A stretch of 64,000 nucleotides of DNA, from the NCBI GenBank assembly GCA_047967505.1, contig CM106538.1. The stretch is one strand, 5' to 3'. The stretch is from Dipteris shenzhenensis (Eukaryota > Polypodiophyta > Polypodiopsida > Gleicheniales). Every line of letters begins with the position of its first letter. Within the stretch, counting starts at the first letter, position 1. The translations under genes and the position numbers were made by a program. Below the pieces are notes generated by a model, which did no database searches, had not been told where the DNA came from, and worked only from the letters and a program-made list of their open reading frames with translations. Of the stretch, positions 34,601-46,600 are shown piece by piece.

Positions 34601-37600
34601 TTTATCAGCAGGCTGTTGGATGTCTCATTTACTTGTGCCACACCAGACCTGACTTACAATATGCAGTATCCTAGCTCAGCAGGTTCATGCACATGCCCAA
34701 TTCATAGTGAAGAGAGTCTTCGTAGGCACTCAAGATTTAGCCCTCTTCTATGGTGATTAGGGTTCACTTACCATGCATGCTTAGTGGTCCTGTGATCGCC
34801 CCTATTTCTCCCCGCTCCTCTCCCACCCGGATCCCTCTCCCTCCCCACTCCCTCTCCCGAGCTCCCCCACCCTTTCCTTCCCGCCTCGCCCCTCCTGCTA
34901 TGGTCATCCTCACCACCCGCCCCCCTCCCTTTGCCTCCCCCCCTCTCTCCGCCCCCCCTCCCCCCTTTGTAGCAACTTCTTCAGCCTCTTCCCCCTCCCA
35001 CTCCCCTATCGGACCTACCTTGGCTCCCCTGCCAGTAGGCAAGAGCACGACCGTGTCCCCTTCCGTTTCCTCGTCTTAGGATCTTGTCCCCCCTTCCCCT
35101 CTTTCTCAGCCCTCCCATTCAGGGTGGGATTCAGAGGGAAGGGGCTCATCCTCTTGGTCAGTAGCTCTCAAACTCCAGCTTGGGCATCCTCTTCTAAGGG
35201 ACTTCTGGAAATTGGGGCCTTGGAATTACCTAGTTATGTCAGACTCTTATTCTCGACCATTGGAGGTGATGCTTATGATCTTGCAGCCTTGGAAAGGGGG
35301 TTCGATCAGCATAGTGAGCTCCCAAACGCATCCAATTTGGCGATTCTTTGGCAAACGATACCTGATCCTTTGGCAGGAGTTGCAGAGGGCAGTGATAGGG
35401 CAAGTAGTGGCACCACCTTTCGAGGAGAGGCTCGGAGGTGTAGTCTCTTGTCGTAGGACGGAGTGAAGGGGTCTGCATTTCGGTCTCCCATGCGGTAGCC
35501 CCAGAGGTCTACGATCAGGGTGAGCTTATCCTAGGGCGGGCAGTTTGGATGGGCATCAAGATGGGAGAGTCCAAGATTGGGATCTTGAATATGTATGCCC
35601 CAGTGTGTAGACAGGACCGTCCGACCTTTTGGAGGAGACTGACAAAGTGTCTTTCAGATGTTGACTCTTGGATCGTTGGAGGACTCTTCTCGTTCGGCCA
35701 GAGGAGACATGATGAATTGCTTGAGAGGCTGGATCGCTTCTACGTTGAGGAGTGGCCACTCCGCATAGGCAGCTCTACAAGGATTCTAGTAGGCACCACA
35801 ATGTCAGACCACTCTCTAGCAGTACTCTACCTAGAGTAGCCCCACCGTGGTCTTTCCCAAAAGGGGGTCCGCATTCCAGAGGACCTGTAGGATGAGGAGA
35901 TTCAACAGGTTATTGTAGAGATTTGGCAGCAACCAGAGTTAGTCCTTGCGAGGGCTGGGCTTCTTGGGTGGTAGATGCGATTCAGAAGCAGTGAGGAGTT
36001 GCAGTCCCATGCCCTTGGATGGAGGATGGGTCTTCAGGAGCGCGAGCGTGCACTACACGAGACCTCGCCTCCATAGATAAGCTCAGGGAACATGACCCAG
36101 GATCCCAGTGGCTTAGTGAAAGATATGAGAGTGCGCGCCTTGAGCTCCAAGACACGGAGGTTTGGCGGGCTGCATTTTCCTACCATTCTACCCAGGCCCG
36201 TTGCGTACAGTAGGGGGATAGGATGACAAAGCAGTATTTTCAGACCAGTGGACCTCGATCAACATGCACCCAGTTATAGCAATTACGGGATCTATATGGC
36301 CTTATGCACATTGATCCACACGAGATTCTAGAGCTGACCACAAATTTCTAGAGCCAGCTCTTTCAGGCGGAGAGGATCTCCAACTTGCCTTGTGGCCTGT
36401 GAGTTAGTTTGGGACCGGGTTCTGACAATAGTCTTGCAGGAGTTTGTGCAGGAGACTAGAGGAGCCTTTCATGGATGAGGAGCTCTGGGAAGCCCTCAAG
36501 GCCCTGCCGATCCAGAAGTGTCTTGGCGAAGATGTCTTGACTCTAGCCTTCTTCTAGAACTTCTGGGAGGAGATTTCCACCCCTTTCTGCTCAACTTGCC
36601 TAGAGATCTTCGACACGGGCTCTCTTCCTTAGTCCCTAAGCAGGGGGTGGATTTGGTTGATCCCGAAAGGGGGAGATAGGTCAAACATTTGGCAGTGGAG
36701 ACCGATCACCCTGCTTGACACCGCATACAAGATTCTCGCTAAGGTCTTGAGTTTACGGTTGCGGCCTCATCTCACTGACATCATCCATGACACTCAGACA
36801 CTGCTTTTGGCCATCATTCTCTTGGATTTCGAGAAGGCTTACGATAGGGTGGAGCGGTCTTTCCTGGAGGACACTATGCAGTGTTTGGGTTTCTCAAACA
36901 GATGGGTTAGAGGAGTCTCTACGCTTATGCGAGGAGCTCTAGTCAAATGCTTATCGGTGGACACATGGGCGAGGCATGTTCTCTCTCTCGCTCAGTCCGC
37001 TAGCTCCCTTTCTTTTCCTTTCTGTGGCGGAGGCATTGGGCTACTACTTGAGATCCCAGGTGGCGGGCCCCACAAGGTTAAAGCTCCCAATCAGACAGGA
37101 GGAGCTGTTAGACTCGGAGTTTGCAAATGACACAACCTTGTATGTAGAGGGCACCCTAGTAAGCTTGGAGAGAGTCGAGGGAGCCCTGGCTATTTATTGT
37201 GAGGCCTTGAATGCATGGATCAATTGGATAAAATTCATCGGTTTCTTCATAGGCTCTGAAGAGACACAGGAGATTCGAGCGTCGGGGAGTGCCTTTGGCT
37301 TCCGTTGGATACCGCGAGGCCAGATAGCGAGATATCTCGGATGCCAGGTGGGCATTGATATTACAGCAGAGCAGCAGATCCGCCCCGGGTCCTCGATAGT
37401 GTTCAACATAAGCTTCTCTACTGGAGCTCAGCCAAACTCTCCCTAGCGGGCCATGCCTTAGTGGCAAACCAGGTCCTTCTTGCCACGGCCTTGCCTCCTG
37501 CTGGTGCTTTCACAGAGGGTACATTGGACAGCTCCAACGTTTGGTTCGGAATTTCCTTGGGGCAGGATTGGACGGTACAAGGAATACTAGAGCCCAAGTC

Positions 37601-40600
37601 ACTTGGCAGACGGTGATCATCCCTGTCCTCTCTAGAATATTGAAATTTACACTAGTGCTAACAACTAGCAACCAAAAAGTTATTAGGAATTTCTCCATTC
37701 CAAGGGATTTACAATTATACTTTTCTTTTCTTTAGAAATCTATCGCCCGTAGTTATGTACGGGGTGTCTGTGCGCAGGTGTGCATGCACGCAACAAAAAG
37801 ACAACTTCAACACACACAATCATAACAAGTTACAATATACAAATATACATAATAATAATATCTCTAATTTCAATTGAACAAAACTCTTATGGTTTCTCTA
37901 CCTCCCTTTTATTCAAGGCTCACAACTCTCAGTGAGCATGAGTCAAACAAGCCATTGTTCCCATTGAGGACTGTGTACTACTATGAAAAGAAGCATGAAG
38001 GAATCTTTTAACCTTAATACAATAGATAATTAAAAAATAAATTTGATCATAAGCATACATCATGAAATCCAAGTTTGACATATAGATATGCAAATTTATT
38101 CATTATGCCAATTCTTGTTCCTAGAACTGGCTTAATGAAATCGACAAAGGATAACAATACATATGGAAAATAGCCAAGGAGAAAACAAGGCATGTGCAAA
38201 AAGGTAAGTAATCATTTTTGGAAATGACATGCCTACTACTTGTTAGTCTCGCACTTGGCTTTTAGCCCCTGTACCAAAGATTCCCTAGGTAGTGAGCTGG
38301 GTTTCTCTAGAAAAGGCTGGTTTCTTCTTTCAGCCTTTATCAGTTTCTTCCATACTCAGCACCTTCGGGGCTGCTGTTTTGTTTGGAGTTTTTCAAGCAT
38401 TAATAGAAGGTTCCTTTCTTTGCAAAAAAAGACTCTTAAGAGGCATCATCATTGCAAGTGGACAATGCCCAATCAAAGTTGGCGGTAGTATTGGCACCGG
38501 AATGTGAAGAATCTGCAACAAACTGCCATTCCAGATTCTTTCTTTTTGTCCCCTGCAATCCTCTTTGGACACTCATGTGGTGACTTCGCTTTTTGCAATA
38601 ATGGCCCTTTTTCTTGGGGATCATTTTTTTCCTTTCCAGATGGCTGTCCTAGATCATTTTTTGGCAGAAACTATTAAACATTGACTTCCCTCACAGCAAA
38701 TGATTGCTCACCACGATGCATATCAATTGACATGTTTTTTCGTGTCTACTTCTCTTGGGATCTAACTTTGTTCTATTTGCTTTGCTCACATGTACGTAAG
38801 TGTCAGAACTGAAATCCTCAAATGAGAAATGATGGGTTTCTTACCGTAATATACCTCGCATGGAGTTTTCCCCTCAACTGACTTGGTTTTTCTTGTGTTG
38901 AGAATGTGAATTGCCACGTGGACTGCCTCACAGCCCCTCCGCCTCCCTAGCCCCTCCCCCTCCCTCAGCCCTTTCTGCTGTCGCACCAGCCCCCCCGCAC
39001 CCCCCTGTGCTATCGTGCCAACCCCCCTACTGTCACATCTCCTCTGCTGCCCGTCATCTCCCGTCCACCATCCTCTGCTGCACGTCATCTCCTCTGCTGT
39101 CGCTGCTGCAGTGCCTGCTGTTAGTGGGCAGGACTCTAGGCCTACCGCAGGCCTCTAGGCTTGGCCATAAAGCAGCTGAGTTGCTGCCTTAGGCCACGAG
39201 CAGCTGCGCCAGCTGTCCCAGCAGTAGCGAGCAGATGCGCCTGCTGCTCAGCTGCCCTCAAGCCTGCTGCTAGCCTTGGGCTAGTACTAGGTATCCCTGC
39301 AGCCCATTGGCCCTACTCGAGGCTCCCTCATGGCCTAGCTCCACAGCTCCGCATCAGCTACAGGCGACCTACAACACACCAAGATCAAGAAAGACCCACA
39401 ATCAAGGGGAAAAGGGGAGGGATCTTGTGCAAGAATGTAAGATCAATATTTCTCTACAAGGGGTTTTTTCTTCAAATCTACTTTGCACTATGCCTACACG
39501 AGGGTGTGTTGAGGACATTTGGGGAAAACAAGCCTTGGAATCTGCTCTGACAGCCCTCTCGAATGGGACAGCCCACAAAGGTACCACTGAAGTGCTCACA
39601 TGCCTCAACAAAATATGTCTCATGCTAATTGAAAAAATAGACAGCCTAGAGGCCACAAATGTGGCCTTATTGGCTGAAAAATCCCATGTTGACAAGACCC
39701 TTGCTGAGTTTAAAAAACAGGGAGGGAAAATACAAGAAGAATGGAGGAAAGAAAGGCCAAGAAAGAGGACTGGGAACAAGAAAAAACAGCATGGATTAAT
39801 GAGAAGGTAAAGCTCCAAGACAAGATGCATTTGTTGGGGTAAGTATGATCAAGGGCTTGCTCTATGGTGCATGTGTGCATCTAGGGGAGTCACATGTGTG
39901 TTTGTGTGTGTTGTAAAGGCACATCAAGTGCTATGATGTGTCTAGTGTGTGACCTAAGTGATGATGTAAGACAAAGGCAATCCCACTGATGTAGGGATTG
40001 ATTCCCACTGACGTAGGGGCTGATTGCCACTATGTAGGGAAGGTATTACCTTCTCCCCCTTTCTATAAAAGAGAGTCTTCTCTCTCACAATCAATATAGA
40101 GATTTCATTGTGCTCTCACACCTCTTGCAAGATGCATCTATTCTATCGTATGGGATCCTACAATTGGTATCAGAGCTTTAGGTTCTAGATCTAGCCTAGC
40201 CTAGCATTAGATGCTATCTCTAGCATAAACTACAAGTTTCTTCATCTTCTCCATTTTCGTCCTTCTTCCCAAAATCTTTGAGAGCTCTGTTCTCTGCCTA
40301 CAAACGACCATTGCCCAAACCCTCTGAGCTGCAAACTCCTCTTGTATGGGCGAACTTCCAGCTGCAAGCTTTTGGTGAAATTTCGACTGTATGTGAAATG
40401 CCAACACTCACACTCCCTGACGCCTTTTCTTGCAATGCGACTTGCTGGAGCAGCCATTCCAAAATTCCTCTGAGCCAAGCTTGCACAACAGTATGAGCTA
40501 GCTCCTGTCCAGATTTGAAGGGAAATGGTCCACCAGGGAGGGAGAAACAGCAAAAAAATCAGTCGACTTTCAAGCTGCTGGACGTGACGCGGCATTTCGC

Positions 40601-43600
40601 CTCTCCTTGCTGGTAGCCCTTCTCTGGTATAAGGCTCTTCTTCTTGCATAAAAATCCCCTTGAATAGAGCTATGAGCTGTGAGAATTGCACCCTCCAAGT
40701 TTTGGTCTCTGTTTTGGACAGTTTTGACAATGTTGTGAGTTTGATGCTACATTAGATGCTACTTTAGCATTTCTGATGTTTTAAAGTGTTGAATAGCTTC
40801 AGTACAACTATGGCTACAGCTTTGCTTTAAGTTGCTACACCTGGATTTGCTTGGAATGCTTTCATTTAGCCACCTCTATGAAGCATGCAAGTGAAAGCAT
40901 CATTTCCATTATGTTTTGTAGTATGGAATTTGGTTACAAGCCTTTGCTATTCTAAATGCTTGTATTTTGAAGCTCTTCAACTCTTTCTAGCCTTGTAAGA
41001 GAGTAGACATTGCCCATTTTGGGTTAGACCCTCTCATGGCTACCATCTTGAATATGGATAAGTTCAATGGTAAAGGCTTTCACACATGGCAGATGAAGAT
41101 TAAGTTTGCATTGATGAGGGAAAACCTCTGGGGGCTTGTCAAACCTGCTTCAACTACTTCTTCAACAGCCTCTAATGCTGGAGAATCCTCAGCTCCGACA
41201 CATCCGACAAGAGATCCTGCTAGAGAGGAGAAAGCTTAAGTTGTGGAAGGTGAGAGTAAGGGAGCACACCCACACACACAAGCAGGATAAGAAAACAAGA
41301 AGTGTGGGGATAAAAGGTACGTGTGTACCTCCCCTAGCACACAGTGAAGCTTTTATATGAAAGGATAAGGTTACAACACTAAGTACGGTGTACTTAGTGT
41401 ACTTAACAAATAAAGTACTAAGTGTACTAACTGTACTTGGGTGGCCATAGAGCCTTTACCCCAACAACCTCCCACTTAAAGGCAATATGCCCTCAAGTAA
41501 AAATAAATGAGGCTCAACCTATACCCATCAACTGTTGGCAATGTGCAAACCGCTCTGCAGGCAAGCCTTTTGTCAACAGATCTGCTGGATTATCATCTGT
41601 GTGAATCTTGACAAGCTGAATCAGCTTATCATCTATCACCTCCCTGATGAAGTGATACTTCACATCAATGTGCTTTGTCTTTGCATGAAAGACAGGATTG
41701 TGTGCCAACTGAATAGCACTCTGACTGTCACAATGCAACAGTGGAATATCTCCTGTAATGCCCAAATCTCCCACTAGCCGAGATAACCATAAGGCCTCTT
41801 TGCATGCCTCTGTGGCTGCAATATATTCAGCTTCCGTAGTAGACAAGGCTATGCACTGCTGCATCCTTGACATCCATGACACTGCACCTCCAGTGAATGT
41901 ATAAACATAACCGGTAGTAGACTTCTGGTTATCGGGATGACCAGCAAAATCTGAATCCACATAACCATGCACCTTTGCATCTCGCTTGCCAAAGCATATG
42001 CACAACTCCTGTGTGCCCCTCAGGTATCTCATGATACCTTTCACTGCATTCCAATGCTTCTTGCCTGGATTTGCCATATACCTGCTAACCACTCCCACTG
42101 CAAACGCAATATCAGGTCTGGTAGCAACCATGGCATACATGAGACTGCCACAAGCTGAAGCATACGGAATCTTGGCCATTTCAGCCCTATCAGCATCTGA
42201 GTGTGGGCTGTCCATTGCACTGAGTTTCACATACGGAGGCAATGGAGAACTAAGGGTTTTCCCCCCCTCCGTATGAAACCTGTGCAATACTTTGCCAATA
42301 TATTCGGTCTGAGACAAATACAACAAACGCTGTCCCCTGTCTCTCCGTATCCGCATTCCCAGTATGTGATTTGCATCACCAAGGTCCTTCATATCAAAGG
42401 CCTCATGCAATCTTTTCTTAAGGTCATCAAGCTCCTTACGAGCTTTACCAGCAATAAGCATGTCATCCACATATAAAATGAGAACGATTAAGCTGCCATT
42501 GGCAGCCCTTTTGGTATATAAGCAGTGATCGTCATCACTTCTCCTGAAACCTTGGGACTTCATGAAGGTATCAAATTTCTTATACCATTCCCTTGGTGCC
42601 TGTTTCAGCCCGTAAAGGCTCTTTTTAAGCTTGCATACAAGTGACTCCTTGCCCTTGACTGCAAATCCTTCTGGCTGCTGCATGTAGATCTCCTCATGAA
42701 GATCACCGTGAAGAAAGGCTGTCTTCACATCCATTTGGCATAATTCCAAATTCTCACATGCAACCAAAGCAAGTACAATCCTGAGTGTGGTCATCTTAAG
42801 CACTGGAGAAAAGATCTCATCAAAATCAACACCATACTCCTGCTTAAAGCCCTTGGCAACCAACCTGGCTTTATACCTTGGCTTAGCTCCAAGTGTGACT
42901 TTCAATCTATACACCTACTTGCATGGCAGTACTTTCATGCCCTTAGGCAACTGCACCAATTCCCAAGTACCATTTTTATGGAGACTGTCCATTTCAGACT
43001 TCATGGCTAGTTCCCATAGCCTTTTATCATGCATTTGCACGGCTTCCTTGTAACAGGAAGGTTCTCCACAATCTGTAAGCATAATAAAATCTGCTCCTGG
43101 AACAAATATGTCTGGCGGTTTCATTTGTCTAGTGGACCTTCGGACCCATTGGTCTTGCTGTCCAACTGGCTGCTCACCTAAAACAGGTTGCTGTTCTAGT
43201 AGATCAGGCTGCAGAATTATGCCTGGGAGGTCTTCCAAAGGTGGCATGTCCCGTAGTGCATCTTCCGCCACTGCGGGCTGTCCATTTGGACCTGCTGCAG
43301 CATCATGCATTGGCTGATTACGCTGCTGTTGTGGCTGATTTGCAGCCTGTCTGAATTGTACAGGATGTCCCGAGTCATCAATGTCAACCTCTGAAGCATT
43401 AGAAGGCTTATCTGCTGCCTTAAACATACATGACTCATCAAATAAGACATCATTGCTGCGTATTAGCTTCTTATTCACAGGATCCCATAGGCGGTAACCC
43501 ATCTCACCACTGTCACCATATCCAAGAAAAATGCATTTAAGAGATTTAGGATCAAGCTTGCTGCGATTTTCTCTGCGTATATGCACGTACTCAGTGCAGC

Positions 43601-46600
43601 CAAAGACCCTCAAGTGCTTATAGGAAGGAGGTTTTCCTGTCCAAAGCTCCTCTGGCACTCTGCCATCTAGTCTTTTATTTGGTGACCTATTGATGAGGTG
43701 TATTGCCGTTTTTACAGCTTCAGCCCAAAATCCATGAGGTAAAGCAGCATGTGACATCATAGAGCGAGACTTTTCCTGTATGGTTCTATTCATACGCTCT
43801 GCAGTGCCATTTTGCACTGGACTGTAAGGAGCAGTGAGTTCTCTTTTAATACCTCTAGCATCACAAAATGCATTGAATGCATTAGACATATACTCCTCAC
43901 CGTTATCTGACCGCAAAGCTTTCAGTGTTCTGCCTGTTTGGTTCTCAACCATAGCAAGCCATTTCTGGAACACTGGAAAGACATCACTCTTCAATCGAAG
44001 AGGATATAACCACACCTTCCTTGTGGAATCATCTATAAATGTGACAAAGTACCGTGCACCTCCAAGTGAAGGACTAGGCATCTCACACACATCTGTATGC
44101 ACAAGCTCAAGTTGAGCATCTTTATGTCCTAATCTCCTTTTATGAGGACACTGTAACTGTCTACCATATATGCAGTGCTCACAAAACTTTAAATCAGAAA
44201 ATTTAAGAGACGGTAAGTAGCCAAGGCGAGCCAATTGCTCCATTCCACTTATGCTCATATGTCCCATCCGGCTATGCCACATAGAAATATTCGGCAGCTC
44301 GGTGGCATGAATATCAGCATGATTACATACTTTAGCATGAAGAGTATACATTGTGTCAACCTTAGAGCCTCTGGCAACAACCAGGGCACCTTTGGTGACC
44401 TTCCAGAAACCATGACCAAAGCTGGTCACAAAACCTTCGTCATCCAACATGCCAAGTAGAAATCAGATTTTTCTTGACTTCGGGTACATGCCTAACATTG
44501 TGAAGCATAAGCTGAGTACCATCAGCAAATACAAGCCTGACATCTCCAATACCAACAATACTGCATGCATGATTATCCCCTAGAAAAACGACTCCATTAC
44601 TGCCTGCTGCATATCTTACAAACAATTCTCTGTAAGGTGTAACATGGAATGAGGCACCTGAGTCAATGATCCAAGAGTGCATGTCTGCAAAATCTCCTGC
44701 ATGGAGAGAATGAGCATCCAAAGTAGAGAGAAATAGAACCTCTCCCTCACTGTCATAACCGTGTGTAGAATGAAGCTCTTCAATCTTCACACTGCTCTTG
44801 CCATTGCTTACTGGTACAATTGCTTTTGCATCTGACGCATCAGTATTTTTGGCTTTGTCTCTCTTATTATTTTTCAGTTTAAAGCACTCTTTTTAGTATG
44901 TCCCTTTTTGCCACAGTAGTAGCACTCAACATCTTTGTTGGAGCGGGACTTGCTCCTCCCTTTTCCCCTTTCCTGAGATTTGCCTCTTTGCTGACTTCTC
45001 CCCCTTGCATTTAAGGCATTGTTAGGCTTTATTGCATCTTGAGCTTTCAGCTTCTGCTCTTCTTGCAAAATCAGCCCTGTGATATCTGAAAAACTTATGA
45101 AAGTGTTTGCATTTGTTACAGTTGTGGTGAATGTATCCCAACTTTCAGGAAGAGAAATCAAGAGTGCCATACCCTTGGTTTCCTCATCCACCACATATTT
45201 TTTATTTGCAAGTTGGGTGACAATTGAATTAAACTCATTGCGATGTGCATCCATGGAGGTCCCTTCCTTCATCTTCAGATTGAAGAACTTGCGCAGCCAA
45301 TATATCTTTGTGGCTACACTCTGCTGCTCATATGTGTCCTGTAGCTTTTTCCACACACCCCAGGCTGTTTTTTCACCATCCACATTCCAAACAACACTCT
45401 CATGGAGTGACAATTCAATTATGGACTTTGCTGACAGATCAGCTAGTGCCCAAGCATCATTAGATGTGCCAGTGGGCTTCACACCTTTGTGTATAATAGG
45501 AGCATGAAACTGCCTGAGAATTAGCACATTCAGGACCATCTTTTTCCACATTGGGTAGTTAGCAGCACCCTGCAACTTTTTAATATTGAGAAGAGAAGAT
45601 TCCGAGGATGAAGCCATTACAATCAGTAAGAAATATAACCCACACTTGGGTGCCTGACTCCCTGCAAACTAAGTGCACAGATGCACTTGTAGTTGTGCTC
45701 AAAAGTTAATTCCTGCAATTTTCTCCCACTTAACAGTAAATACTGTCTGTTTCCTGCCGGCTGCAGATCCAGAAAAGCAATACTTAATGCATTAATTGAG
45801 GCTCTGTAGTACAGTACAGCAGTACCTTGATTTGACACAATGTATGTCCCTGCTGTAACAGTGAAAACAGCACTGTTTTATGCACTTTAAACTTCAGTAA
45901 AGTGACTGTTTACAGTCCAAAAAATTGATTCCGGACAGTACCCGACTGTACTTTCTAGTACAGCAACAGAAATTGACTGTATAACTGTCCAAAACTGTCA
46001 GAATTAGACTTTCTCTTGCCTCTATAACTGTGTTACACAGTTTAGAACTTGAATGAGGCAAAAGCCCCTTGACTAGAAGCCAATTTTGAAGATTTTAGTG
46101 CATACACAGCTTTCCCAAAGCTCCAATGATCACATAAAGCATCTAGGTGTTTCCCCCAACACTGATATGCATAACAATGTCAAAAGCCCCAAATTTGACT
46201 AAAGTCAAACTTGGTCAAAATTGACCAAATCTGTAACAAATGTGAATGTACTTCCAGCAACAAATTACAGCATTTGTTCCACGCACAATAGCATCAAAAG
46301 CCCCTTGAATTGACAGCACATTCCGTGCATTAACACAGTAAATGGCACCAATCTGCTATTGCTCATAAGGCATGTGACTGCACGTCCATTGACTTGCATC
46401 CAGTAGCATATGCTGCATGTGTCTACACAGATCTGACCAATGCATACATAGTGCCAACACTATGTACAATCACAGGCCAAGTGATAAGACCTGTCTCGAA
46501 ATCAGGGCGAAGACCCTTGGCGGGAGGTGGGAAATGTCCGTTTGCTTCGCAAGATCAGGTAGGAGACAAAGATGGCAGAGCTGCAGGCGCATGTGGCGCT

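Larger units (their letters stand above)
15992..34782 (+). mobile_element. Ty1/copia element E, interrupted by the 12.5-kb MULE
   Basis: Order on the + strand: 5' LTR 15992-17422, tRNA-Met-type PBS, about 1.1 kb leader, gag start at 18531, the MULE insertion (18615-31124), the rest of gag, protease, integrase, RT and the first residues of RNase H. The element is cut at about 34782, in the GSLTMHA segment before the SDSDWAG motif; the remaining RNase H and 3' LTR are absent. Frameshifts and stops (32931, about 33205, about 34190, 34443) make it inactive. The two gag halves fit when the 10-bp duplication is counted once. Confidence 0.85.
35111..37640 (+). mobile_element. LINE-B, a second LINE type, degraded
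   Basis: Endonuclease remnants at 35549-35839 ([42 protein letters not shown]), a spacer, then RT at 36657-37446 and a C-terminal segment to about 37640 ([22 protein letters not shown]). The order and motifs match L1-type plant LINEs and differ from LINE-1 in this window. Stops and frameshifts are frequent. Confidence 0.85.

Noticed and set aside
34764-35048. ORFs on both strands in the C/T-rich stretch
   Set aside because: Low-complexity composition; no conserved motif.
38292-38507. Hydrophobic ORF ([20 protein letters not shown]) resembling a Tim17-type membrane segment
   Set aside because: Too short, no flanking exon with matching phase, and family resemblance is not reliable.
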